Source: an uncultured Bacteroides sp.
Lineage (GTDB): Bacteria > Bacteroidota > Bacteroidia > Bacteroidales > Bacteroidaceae
Direction: 5' to 3'
Length of the DNA stretch: 9,264 nucleotides
Assembly (NCBI GenBank): GCA_900766005.1
Contig: CAAFTU010000046.1
Span: 1 to 9,264 of the forward strand
Part shown: one piece after another, positions 1-7,598 of the stretch
Position numbering within the stretch: the stretch's first letter is position 1
How the letters are laid out: every line of letters begins with the position of its first letter
Position numbers and translations under genes: made by a program
Notes under the pieces: model-generated
What the model saw: the letters and a program-made list of their open reading frames with translations, nothing else
Database searches by the model: none
Told to the model about the DNA's origin: nothing

Positions 1-27
1 ATGAGCCGTAAAACTGAATATGTTCAT
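1..27 (-). CDS. Possible N-terminus of IS1595-family transposase, cut by window edge
   Basis: On the minus strand an ATG at 27-25 opens a frame that runs to the window edge and reads MNIFSFTAH. From memory, IS1595-family (ISXO2-like, DDE) transposases of Bacteroides begin with very similar residues, followed by a zinc-ribbon and a catalytic domain that would lie beyond position 1. The upstream context fits a small mobile-element gene: AT-rich DNA, a palindrome, and a -7-like TATATTAG with one mismatch to TAnnTTTG. Nine residues are too few to prove the family. Seen: the open frame and start codon. Inferred: the transposase identity. Alternative: an unrelated gene start or a chance frame. Confidence 0.4.
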
Positions 28-190
28 AATCCCTGCTTTTTGAGCGCTAATATACTAAAAATATTAGGTGTGTTTGCGGAGAATCAGAATAATTTTAATA
101 CATTATTCTTTGTTTCGTAACAAATCGTTCTTTGCAACTATATTTTAACTATATTTAGCGGATGCTTTACAAAAGGATGAAGACAGCTGC
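28..190. other. AT-rich intergenic stretch, possibly containing one end of an insertion sequence
   Basis: No convincing gene lies between the left-edge frame and the topA terminator. If the left-edge gene is a transposase, its terminal inverted repeat and the insertion junction should lie here, probably somewhere between about 65 and 130. The boundary cannot be placed without the other end of the element. A plus-strand frame from position 1 to 120 (39 codons) is antisense to the proposed transposase start and is not called. Confidence 0.4.
47..67. repeat. 7-bp inverted repeat upstream of the left-edge gene
   Basis: CTAATAT (47-53) and ATATTAG (61-67) are perfect inverted copies separated by 7 bases. 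The site is 20-40 bases upstream of the left-edge start codon and overlaps its only promoter-like -7 sequence. An operator or a structure at an IS end are both possible. It may also be a by-product of AT richness. Confidence 0.4.
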
Positions 191-242
191 AAAAAAAACG
201 CCGGGGCCTTCTGTTGTTGAGAAGAGAAGGCACCCGGCGTTT
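191..242 (-). terminator. Rho-independent terminator of topA
   Basis: Read leftward from the topA stop codon, about 20 bases on, a long hairpin forms. The outer stem pairs 196-205 with 233-242 (GC-rich CGCCGGG/CCCGGCG core). A small asymmetric interior loop follows, then an inner stem pairing 207-212 with 225-230, closed by a 12-base loop. The hairpin is followed by a run of T on the minus strand (191-198), the classic intrinsic terminator form. In the rightward direction there is no comparable T run, so it should work mainly for topA. Confidence 0.93.
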
Positions 243-263
243 GGCGGATTGTCTGATTACAGA

Positions 264-2612
264 CTATTTCTTTTTGGTAGTTCGCTTGCTTCGTTTGGGA
301 GAACTAGCTTCTTTTTCATTCTGTATTTTGATCAGGTCCATGCAGTTGTCCAGACTCAAATCTTGCGGAATGAAATCTTTGGGAATTTTATAATTGCTTC
401 CTTTATAGGAAATATACGGACCATAGCGACCGTTGAGGATTTCCAGTTCCGGCTCTTCTTCGAATCGCTTGATGTGCCGTTGGGCTTCTTTTTCCCGTTT
501 TTCCAGAATCAGTTTTTCAGCTTCTTCCAGTGTGATTGCCATGGGGTCAAGAGTCTTGGGCATGGAAACGTAGACCTTATTGTGAAGCACATAGGGTCCG
601 AATCGTCCAACGCCTACGCTCACCGTCTTTCCTTCATATTCGCCTAAGGTACGGGGAAGTTTAAACAGTTCCAAAGCCTCCTCCAGTGTGATGGTTTCGA
701 TAGACTGTCCTTTGTTGAGTTGGGCAAAGCGCGGCTTCTCTTCATCTTCCACTGTTCCGATTTGGGCCATTGGTCCGAAGCGACCGATTTTCACTGAAAC
801 GGTTTTGCCGCTTGCCGGATCGACTCCCAAGATACGTTCGCCTACCTTATGTTCTGTCTTGATGGCTAACGTCTGCTCTACAGACGGGTGGAACTTGTCG
901 TAGAATGCATGCATAATGGTAGTCCATTCTACTTCTCCTTCCGCAATTTCATCGAACTCTTTTTCTACACTGGCCGTGAAGTTGAAGTCCAGGATGTTTG
1001 GGAAGTATTCTGTAAGGAAGTCGTTGACAACAATACCGGTATCTGTGGGGAACAGTTTAGACTTCTCTGCTCCTGTGATTTCGGTAAATGTTTCATCTTT
1101 AATCTCCTGGTTGTTCAAAGTCATGATGTTGTAGCGGCGTTCCTCTCCGTCTTTGTTCCCTTTTTCCACATATTCACGTTGCTGGATGGTAGAAATGGTA
1201 GGAGCATACGTAGACGGGCGACCGATACCCAGTTCTTCCAATTTGCGCACCAAGCTGGCTTCTGTGTATCGCGGCGGGCGCTGGGTAAAGCGCTCTGTAG
1301 CGATAATAGGTCCATGCTCCAGTTGCTGTCCCTTGTTGAGGGGCGGCAGCAGCTTGCCTTCGTCTTCCTGTTCGTTGTCGTCGTCATACGATTCACGGTA
1401 CACGTGCAGGAAACCGTCGAATTTAATCACTTCACCGATTGCAGTAAATACATCACTGCTTCCGCTGATTGAAATAGTGACAGTGGTCTTTTCCAGTTCG
1501 GCATCGGCCATCTGTGAAGAAATGGTACGCTTCCAAATCAAGTCGTATAGTTTCTTTTCCTGTGAAGTGCCCTCAATGGACTGATTTTCCATATAAGTAG
1601 GACGGATGGCTTCGTGCGCTTCCTGAGCACCTTTGGTCTTTGTTTCAAAGTGGCGCGGATGTACGTAGCGTTCGCCCATCATTTTGAGTATGGCTTCTTT
1701 ACTGCCGTTGGTCGCATATTCAGAAAGGTTGACAGAGTCGGTACGCATGTAGGTGATAAATCCTGATTCATACAGACGCTGAGCCAACATCATGGTTTGT
1801 GCCACTGTATATCCCAACTTGCGCGCAGCTTCCTGCTGCAAGGTAGAAGTGGTGAAGGGAGCTGGAGGAGTCTTTTTCATCGGACGGGTGGTGATGTCGT
1901 CGATGGTAAATGTGGCTCCCTGGCAAGCTTGCAGGAATTCCTGAGCTTCCTTCTTGCTCTTGATGCGTCGAGCCAGTTCTGCCTTCATTTCTACCGGTTT
2001 GCCGTCGCTGTCGGGCACCTGGAATATGGCAGTAACTCGGTATACGGCTTCCGACTGGAAGGCGTGAATCTCCCGTTCGCGTTCTACAATCAAGCGGACA
2101 GCAACCGACTGCACACGTCCGGCCGACAAGGCAGGTTTCACTTTTCTCCACAATACAGGCGATAGTTCGAAGCCTACGATACGGTCCAAAATGCGGCGTG
2201 CCTGCTGGGCATTTACCAAGTTGATGTCAATCGAACGAGGTTGTTCGATGGCTTTCAGTATCGCGCTTTTGGTAATTTCATGAAATACAATTCGTTTAGT
2301 GTTTTCCGGTTTTAGTTTCAGCACTTCAAATAGATGCCAGGCGATGGCTTCTCCCTCGCGGTCCTCATCGGATGCAAGCCATACAGTTTCTGCATCTTTT
2401 GCTTCCGTTTTCAATGTGCTGACCAAGGCCTTTTTGTCTTCCGGTATTTCGTAGTTGGGTTTAAAGTCTTTCTCTACGTCAATGCTAAACTCTTTCTTCT
2501 TAAGGTCACGGATATGACCATAGCTAGAAAGAACTTTGAAGTCTTTTCCAAGAAACTTTTCAATTGTTTTAGCTTTTGCCGGAGACTCGACAATGACAAG
2601 GTTTTTCTGCAT
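264..2612 (-). CDS. topA: DNA topoisomerase I (type IA)
   Basis: This cytoplasmic enzyme relaxes negatively supercoiled DNA by cutting one strand through a 5'-phosphotyrosine and passing the other strand. The 782 residues begin with a Toprim domain: VESPAKA with Glu9, and the acidic DxDxE set Asp82, Asp84, Glu86 within SDEDREGE. GRVQSVAVRL at 165-174 and the active-site motif ITYMRTDS, with nucleophile Tyr288 and Arg290, follow. The C-terminus has no CxxC zinc fingers, unlike Escherichia coli TopA (865 residues). Instead it has three topoisomerase C-terminal repeats marked by GRFGP (610), GRFGP (669) and GRYGP (728), and a lysine/arginine-rich tail. The ATG start is supported by the position of Glu9, an A-rich upstream tract and a -7 box about 45 bases upstream. 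A strong terminator follows, so it is probably monocistronic. Confidence 0.98.
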   Translation of the reverse strand: MQKNLVIVESPAKAKTIEKFLGKDFKVLSSYGHIRDLKKKEFSIDVEKDFKPNYEIPEDKKALVSTLKTEAKDAETVWLASDEDREGEAIAWHLFEVLKLKPENTKRIVFHEITKSAILKAIEQPRSIDINLVNAQQARRILDRIVGFELSPVLWRKVKPALSAGRVQSVAVRLIVEREREIHAFQSEAVYRVTAIFQVPDSDGKPVEMKAELARRIKSKKEAQEFLQACQGATFTIDDITTRPMKKTPPAPFTTSTLQQEAARKLGYTVAQTMMLAQRLYESGFITYMRTDSVNLSEYATNGSKEAILKMMGERYVHPRHFETKTKGAQEAHEAIRPTYMENQSIEGTSQEKKLYDLIWKRTISSQMADAELEKTTVTISISGSSDVFTAIGEVIKFDGFLHVYRESYDDDNEQEDEGKLLPPLNKGQQLEHGPIIATERFTQRPPRYTEASLVRKLEELGIGRPSTYAPTISTIQQREYVEKGNKDGEERRYNIMTLNNQEIKDETFTEITGAEKSKLFPTDTGIVVNDFLTEYFPNILDFNFTASVEKEFDEIAEGEVEWTTIMHAFYDKFHPSVEQTLAIKTEHKVGERILGVDPASGKTVSVKIGRFGPMAQIGTVEDEEKPRFAQLNKGQSIETITLEEALELFKLPRTLGEYEGKTVSVGVGRFGPYVLHNKVYVSMPKTLDPMAITLEEAEKLILEKREKEAQRHIKRFEEEPELEILNGRYGPYISYKGSNYKIPKDFIPQDLSLDNCMDLIKIQNEKEASSPKRSKRTTKKK

Positions 2613-2630
2613 AGTTTTCTTCTTTTATAA

Positions 2631-2642
2631 TGGCATGTGCCA
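2631..2642. promoter_or_regulatory. Short inverted repeat in the topA leader (candidate operator)
   Basis: TGGCA and TGCCA are perfect 5-bp inverted half-sites separated by 2 bases. They lie between the -7 box at 2655-2662 and the topA start codon, so just downstream of the expected transcription start. This is a plausible repressor site or a very small mRNA hairpin. No regulator can be named, and a chance occurrence is possible. Confidence 0.25.
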
Positions 2643-2654
2643 CAATATTCGGGG

Positions 2655-2662
2655 CAAAAGTA
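2655..2662 (-). promoter_or_regulatory. topA promoter, Bacteroidetes -7 box
   Basis: On the minus strand TACTTTTG matches the Bacteroidetes primary sigma -7 consensus TAnnTTTG exactly. It sits about 43 bases upstream of the topA ATG, giving a leader of roughly 35-40 bases. The expected -33 TTTG is not evident at the normal spacing, where part of the upstream terminator hairpin lies instead. Confidence 0.6.
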
Positions 2663-2663
2663 G

Positions 2664-2702
2664 AAAAAAAGATTCTCCTTACCTTATATTATAAGGAGAA
2701 TT
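2664..2702 (-). terminator. Terminator of the TPR/beta-barrel operon
   Basis: A 10-bp stem, ATTCTCCTTA (2672-2681) with its complement at 2692-2701, has a 10-base loop. On the minus strand it is followed by seven T (2664-2670). It lies 40-80 bases after the barrel stop codon. Within it a second, overlapping hairpin pairs CCTTATA (2682-2688) with TATAAGG (2690-2696), so the two folds are mutually exclusive. The stem is only 40% GC, so termination may be incomplete. Confidence 0.72.
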
Positions 2703-2741
2703 TAATAAAATCTTAGGATTTTGTATCGTTTGATACGACTC

Positions 2742-4475
2742 TTAAAAGCGAAAGCTCAAACCTCCTAAAACATTGAATCCTTGTGCGGGGTAAGCCAAAA
2801 AGTACTGGTATTTCTTGTTCAGCAGGTTATGGGCTTGCACATAGGCTGATATGCCTTTGAAGATGCGGTAACTGGCTTTGGCATGCAAGTCGTTCACCGC
2901 TTTCATCTTTAGGTAGTCGTTTACTGTTTCGCGTTCTATGTAGTCGTAGCCCACTTCTATCTGGAGGGGAGTGATGGGGTGAACCCGCAGGCTGACCGAT
3001 AGTTCGCCGCTCGGTTTCACTGCAAGCAGCGTTTCGTTGTCTTTGTTGTCCCATTTCCGGTAAGTGTAGCTGGCTGAGAGACCGAACAGATCTTTGTAAT
3101 CAAAGCTGACTTCACCGCCCACGTAGAGATTCTCCGTGTGGTCCTGTGCAAAGCGGAGACCAAACGAGGGGTTGGCTTCACTCACTTCTTCGGCTTCTGC
3201 TATTCCGTAGCTCAAGTCATTCTTCAGTATCTGGTATCCGCCAAAGAGGTTGAACCAAATGCCGGTGTAGGGACTGACTTTGAATCCCAGCGCACCGTTA
3301 AATGATTCGTAAGTGTCGAGCGGACGCTGTACGTAGCCTCCTGCTGCAGGCACTTGTGCCAACTCGCTGTACGGACAGTAGCTTTCCAGTCGGCGGAAAT
3401 CATTCAGTAGTTTTCCTCCCGTTGCCTTGGCATACAGCACATAGCTGTCGGCAAAGACATATTGGGCCGTTACGTCGGGTGAGATGCGGAAGGTCTTGTC
3501 GAATCCGAACGAAAGATCCACATTGGCACCCACATGCAATCGCCAGCTGTCGTTGCTGAGTTCATAATAAGGGTTGAGCAACAGCGTGGTATAGTTGTCG
3601 AAATGCTTTTCTCCGTTGTCTTTGTTTTTTGTAAATCCGTTGTACAGCAGGTTGTTCATTTCCAATGCGATGGTAACCATCTGCTGATCGTCGATAGCAC
3701 CGGTAACATCTCCGCGGGTACGTATGATGGTTTCCTTGATGCCAGTGTCAGTCAGTCCTTCTTCTCCTGCGTTGTGCTGGCGTTCATACATCAGCAGATT
3801 GGTTTCGATATTGAAACGCAGCGGAGCGGTTTCATCGTTGAAACTGACTCCGGCATGAACATCTCCCGAAGTAAATTTCTGTTTCGGGTTGAAATTGCCG
3901 GGCTGGAAGTTGAAATTACTCAGACCGAAGTTCCCGGCCAGGTTGAAGTCCACCTTGTTGAACTGGTGTGTATAGTCTACGTTGGCACGTGTACGATAGT
4001 AAAAAGCACTCCATTTCTCGTCGGCCAGGAAAGGAAGTTCCAGTCTCCCGTCCATACCGTCCATTTGGAAGCGGACGTTCAGCTGGTCTTTCTTGGAAAA
4101 GCGGAACAGGTAATTGGCCAGTACATCCAGGTTGCCCCGGTTGCCGTATCCGGCACGTACATAGCCCGGAGTATTGGATGGCTGCACTTCTTTTCCCGTG
4201 TACGGGTTGATAAGGCCGGCAGGTACTGAGGTAGCCGGAAAGAAGGTGGTTGCATATTCAACCTGCTTCTTGCTGACAGTAGGCTCTGCCACTTTCGGGA
4301 GTACATTCACCTTCGAAGCATCCATAATCAGCGGATTATATTCTTGTTCCACAACGACCGTACGGTTCATCGTCGTATCTTTGGCGTGGGTAGTCTGTGC
4401 TTGGAGAGCGGTGGGCAGGCAAGCAGCCAGGGCCAGTCCGCCTGCAATATAAAAGGAACGTATCATGCTATTCAT
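2742..4475 (-). CDS. Outer-membrane beta-barrel protein, TonB-receptor-like but lacking a plug
   Basis: This is a 577-residue secreted protein. Residues 1-26 form a signal peptide (basic start, hydrophobic core, LQA|Q cleavage). A LAAC at 16-19 resembles a lipobox but precedes the better signal peptidase I site. After a short stretch of about 90 residues containing VVVEQEYNPLIMDASKVNVL, alternating hydrophobic/aromatic strands continue to the end. The C-terminus (NLLNKKYQ ... GLSFRF) closely resembles the last strands of TonB-dependent receptors, and the terminal Phe is the usual outer-membrane insertion signal. No plug domain, carboxypeptidase-like N-terminal domain or clear TonB box is present. 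The substrate is unknown. The longest open frame starts at a TTG at 4493 inside the TPR gene. The ATG at 4475 follows that gene's stop by 7 bases and gives a clean signal peptide; ATG 4466 is an alternative. Translation is probably coupled to the TPR gene. Confidence 0.88.
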   Translation of the reverse strand: MNSMIRSFYIAGGLALAACLPTALQAQTTHAKDTTMNRTVVVEQEYNPLIMDASKVNVLPKVAEPTVSKKQVEYATTFFPATSVPAGLINPYTGKEVQPSNTPGYVRAGYGNRGNLDVLANYLFRFSKKDQLNVRFQMDGMDGRLELPFLADEKWSAFYYRTRANVDYTHQFNKVDFNLAGNFGLSNFNFQPGNFNPKQKFTSGDVHAGVSFNDETAPLRFNIETNLLMYERQHNAGEEGLTDTGIKETIIRTRGDVTGAIDDQQMVTIALEMNNLLYNGFTKNKDNGEKHFDNYTTLLLNPYYELSNDSWRLHVGANVDLSFGFDKTFRISPDVTAQYVFADSYVLYAKATGGKLLNDFRRLESYCPYSELAQVPAAGGYVQRPLDTYESFNGALGFKVSPYTGIWFNLFGGYQILKNDLSYGIAEAEEVSEANPSFGLRFAQDHTENLYVGGEVSFDYKDLFGLSASYTYRKWDNKDNETLLAVKPSGELSVSLRVHPITPLQIEVGYDYIERETVNDYLKMKAVNDLHAKASYRIFKGISAYVQAHNLLNKKYQYFLAYPAQGFNVLGGLSFRF

Positions 4476-4482
4476 CGTTTTT

Positions 4483-7400
4483 TTAGTTTTCAACTGTCAA
4501 TTTACTCAATCGGCTTTCAATCATCTGTCTGATATCATCTTCGCCCTGATAGTTCTGCTGCAGACTCAGCAAATACTGACGGGCATCGAGTTTCTTGTCC
4601 ATGGCCACGTAGACATCCGACAGGAGGACAAAGCTGCGCGCCAGCCAATAAGCGTGCGGGGTGCTCTGTTCGATGTATTGGAGCAGTTCTTTTTCGGCTG
4701 CCTTGTATTCCTTGGCATCATAGAGTGCCTGAGCCACCAGGTACTTGGCTTCGGCTCCGTACAGATTACGGGTGTCTTTAGCCAGTTCGCGGTAATCATC
4801 CAGTGCCTTCTTGTCTGCCTTTTGCTTGGTATACGCCTTGGCACGATAATACAGCGCCTCATTCTTCAGTTCCGGATTCAGTTTGGCTTCAGCCAGCAAG
4901 TCGGTAGCCGCATGAATGGTTTCGATGTCATCCTTCAGCAGGTAGGCTGCGCGCAGGATACCGGTTTCCGCCAGTAAGCGGCGGTCGGCCGTAGATGCTT
5001 TCTCCTTCAGCATCTTATAGCTGGCCAGTGCTTCCGCCATCTGCTGCAGGTTGAACTGCACTTCGGCTCTCATCACCAGTGCCTCTTCGGCAAACGGGCT
5101 GTTGGGGTATTCCAGCAGTCGGCCGGAGTGAAGCAGAATCATGTCATAGTTCTTCTGTTCGTATCCAATCTGGCAGAGATAATAATGGGCATTCAGGCTG
5201 AATGCACCTTCCGGATAGCTCTGCAGGTATCTGTTGAAGCTCGATTTAGCTTCCTCTTTCCGTCCGCGCATGTACGTCTTTTCGGCTGCCGTATACGTCA
5301 GTGAATCCTGTTCGTTGGCATCGAAGCGGATGTGCCCCGGCATCGCATTGGCCAAGGCTGCAAACTCATCGATGCGGTTCATATCCACATAGATGGATTT
5401 CAAGTCGCGCATAGCCAGACGGGCCTCTTCGCTGCCCGGATACTTCTCGATGACGTGCTTGTAGGCTTCAATGGCGTGGTTGAAGTCTTCTTTCTGATAA
5501 TACATCAGTCCGATTTCAGCCGCTGCCTTCCGGCTTACCGGACTTTCGGGATATCTGTCGAGCAATTCCTTGAACGATTTGATAGCCTGATTGGTGTTGT
5601 CCATCAGCACATACGAGCGTCCTTTTTCGTACAGTGCATTCACGGCATAGGGCGAAGAAGGATATTTGCCCACCAGCCGGTTGAGCAGAGTAATTTTTCC
5701 TGTATAGTCTTTCTGCAGACCCGATACCAGCGCCAGCTGATAGAAGGCATAGTCGCCTGCAGGTGTATTCATCTGTTCGGCCAGCGAGTAGTAATGCTTG
5801 GCTTCGTCAAATGAGCGGACATTCAGCTGGCAGTCACCGATGCGGTTGTATGCATCGGCCAGTGCCGTGCGGTTCTCTCCCTTTTCCAGCTGCGTATATT
5901 TCAGCAGTGACTGCCGGGCTTTGGCATAGTCTTTCCGGTGGAAGGCAATGTAGCCCAGATTATAGTGTGCCAAGGCATACATCTCGTTGTTGGTCTGCGG
6001 TGTGAGTTGCAGATAAGCTTGGAAATCGCGGGCAGCTTCGTTCATCCGGTTGAGGCGGTAGTACGATTCGCCGCACCAGTAATATGCTTCTGCCTTCGTG
6101 AGCCGGTTGTACGAACCGATGGCAATCGACTGATTCAGATAAGTCAAAGCCTGGTTGAAGTTGGTATTGGCAAACGACTGTGTGCCCAGCTGGAAGAGGA
6201 TTTTCTGCTTGGCTTCCAGAATCTGTGCGCTGGGTTGGGCTATACGCTCGATGGATGTCAGGGCAGCATCATAGCTGCGGGTATTCATATATACTTCCAC
6301 CAGGTAGCTGCTTACCTTTTCGGCATACGGGGAAGTGGGGAATTCGTTGAGGAACTTTTCAAAGGCTGTAACCGACTCACCGAAAGCCGAGAACGACGTT
6401 TCGTGCAGGCAAAGCGCATAGTTGTAGGCAGCCTGTTCCTTGATTTTCATGTTGGCATTGGAAGCCGCAGCCTGCTCGAACGCCAGGCGTGCCTTGTTCT
6501 TTTCAGCCAGCTGCAGGTAAGCCAGCCCCATGTGCAGGTAGGCGTTCTGTGCCAGTGCATCCTGCAGGGTGGTGACCTGTCCTAAACATTCGGCCGCCTT
6601 CGAATAAACCTGGGTCTGATAATACGAGAGTCCCATCATATACAGGGCATCTCTGCGGGGAGCCGTTTTCTGCCGGTTCACATACTGGCTGAAAGCCTCG
6701 GTGGCTCTGTGGAACTGCTTGTAATGATAATACACATCGCCTAAGATGCGGTACATTTCTCCGGCATAGGCGTGATTGGGGTAGGTCGACAGGTAATTCT
6801 GTGCCACAATCTCTGCCTTGTCATAATTCTGCAGCTGGGCGTAAATCTCGGCAATATAGTAGGGAGCCAGCGCCCGGTATTTCAGATGAGCCTGTGCGGC
6901 CAGAAAGCCTTTCAAAGCCTCGTTGTATCGCTTCTGCGTGTAGCGGATATACGAAATGTAATAATCGCAGTCGCTGGTATATTTATCGCTTGTGGCGCGT
7001 AGTGCCTCAAACCAGATGACAGCCTCTTTGAGGTTGTGGGTCTTCAGATAGCAGGTAGCCAGCTGATACGTGCGGTCGGCCCGTTCCTCGTTGCTCAGCA
7101 GGTCAAGGTCTGTTGCATTGAAGAGCGCCATGGCTTCGTTGTAGTTCTCTTCATAGAAATAGCTCGATGCCAGCAGCGAGTAGATGCGGTTGGCATGGGG
7201 TGAGTCGGGATACTGGTCCATGTAGTGTCGCAGTTTTTCTATGCGGTGGGCATCCTTCAGTTCGTATGCCGAGCAGGCCAGCATGTATTCCGCTTCCTGC
7301 AGCAGGCTGGCAGTTGCCTTTTGGCTGACGAATGCTTTCAGAGCCGGCAAGGCAGCCGTATAGTTCTTTTCCTGGAAAAGCTTCTTTCCTTCGTTATAGA

Positions 7401-7503
7401 GATTGTCGGCCGAGGTGATGCCTTCACCTGTTTGCGCAAATCCTATGATGGGGGCACAGCAGAGTGCCGTGCAGATGAGTCTGTTAATTTCTTTTTTCAT
7501 CAT
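4483..7503 (-). CDS. Large secreted tetratricopeptide-repeat (TPR) protein
   Basis: The protein has 1006 residues. It starts with a signal peptide (cleavage after Ala23, GFA|Q), so it should be periplasmic or attached to the outer membrane. The rest is almost entirely TPR helices with the spaced pattern of small and aromatic residues and frequent YP turns, as in PNHAYAGEMYRILGDVYYHY, SPYAVNALYEKGRSYVLMDN and ESPVSRKAAAEIGLMYYQKE. I estimate about twenty repeats and see no catalytic domain. The style resembles YbgF/BamD-type envelope TPRs, which act as protein-binding scaffolds. Its stop lies 7 bases before the beta-barrel gene, implying one transcript and a shared role. The open frame extends to a TTG at 7518, but that overlaps the -7 box, so the ATG at 7503 (or the adjacent one at 7500) is preferred. 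The partner and function are unknown. Confidence 0.9.
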   Translation of the reverse strand: MMKKEINRLICTALCCAPIIGFAQTGEGITSADNLYNEGKKLFQEKNYTAALPALKAFVSQKATASLLQEAEYMLACSAYELKDAHRIEKLRHYMDQYPDSPHANRIYSLLASSYFYEENYNEAMALFNATDLDLLSNEERADRTYQLATCYLKTHNLKEAVIWFEALRATSDKYTSDCDYYISYIRYTQKRYNEALKGFLAAQAHLKYRALAPYYIAEIYAQLQNYDKAEIVAQNYLSTYPNHAYAGEMYRILGDVYYHYKQFHRATEAFSQYVNRQKTAPRRDALYMMGLSYYQTQVYSKAAECLGQVTTLQDALAQNAYLHMGLAYLQLAEKNKARLAFEQAAASNANMKIKEQAAYNYALCLHETSFSAFGESVTAFEKFLNEFPTSPYAEKVSSYLVEVYMNTRSYDAALTSIERIAQPSAQILEAKQKILFQLGTQSFANTNFNQALTYLNQSIAIGSYNRLTKAEAYYWCGESYYRLNRMNEAARDFQAYLQLTPQTNNEMYALAHYNLGYIAFHRKDYAKARQSLLKYTQLEKGENRTALADAYNRIGDCQLNVRSFDEAKHYYSLAEQMNTPAGDYAFYQLALVSGLQKDYTGKITLLNRLVGKYPSSPYAVNALYEKGRSYVLMDNTNQAIKSFKELLDRYPESPVSRKAAAEIGLMYYQKEDFNHAIEAYKHVIEKYPGSEEARLAMRDLKSIYVDMNRIDEFAALANAMPGHIRFDANEQDSLTYTAAEKTYMRGRKEEAKSSFNRYLQSYPEGAFSLNAHYYLCQIGYEQKNYDMILLHSGRLLEYPNSPFAEEALVMRAEVQFNLQQMAEALASYKMLKEKASTADRRLLAETGILRAAYLLKDDIETIHAATDLLAEAKLNPELKNEALYYRAKAYTKQKADKKALDDYRELAKDTRNLYGAEAKYLVAQALYDAKEYKAAEKELLQYIEQSTPHAYWLARSFVLLSDVYVAMDKKLDARQYLLSLQQNYQGEDDIRQMIESRLSKLTVEN

Positions 7504-7515
7504 TGCGTGTTTATG

Positions 7516-7523
7516 CAAATATA
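7516..7523 (-). promoter_or_regulatory. Promoter of the TPR/barrel operon, -7 box
   Basis: On the minus strand TATATTTG matches TAnnTTTG perfectly and ends 12 bases before the ATG at 7503. Transcription would begin about 7-10 bases before the start codon, leaving an extremely short leader. TTTG sequences upstream lie at 12 and 26 bases rather than the usual 19-21, so the -33 element is weak or absent. Confidence 0.5.
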
Positions 7524-7598
7524 TAGGTACTGTCTCAAATCATTTGTTACAAAGATACACCTTTTTTCTACTGGGTGCACCGCCCGTGGGGGGAAAGT

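Noticed and set aside
1..120. Plus-strand 39-codon frame starting exactly at position 1
   Set aside because: The start coincides with the arbitrary window edge, it is antisense to the better-supported MNIFSFTAH frame, and it has no promoter or family resemblance.
2721..2738. GTATC-GTTT-GATAC dyad just after the barrel stop as a terminator
   Set aside because: The stem is only about 5 bp and no T run follows on the minus strand. The hairpin at 2664-2702 is much better.
4475..4493. TTG start giving an 11-base overlap between the TPR and barrel genes
   Set aside because: The ATG at 4475 sits 7 bases after the TPR stop and gives a cleaner signal peptide. The six extra residues add nothing typical.
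4465..4977. Plus-strand 170-codon open frame
   Set aside because: Lies antisense to the TPR gene, has the cysteine/valine-rich look of a complementary-strand shadow and no recognisable domain. The other long plus-strand frames over topA, the barrel and the TPR gene (for example 162-647, 888-1472, 3534-4229, 5938-6585) are rejected for the same reason.
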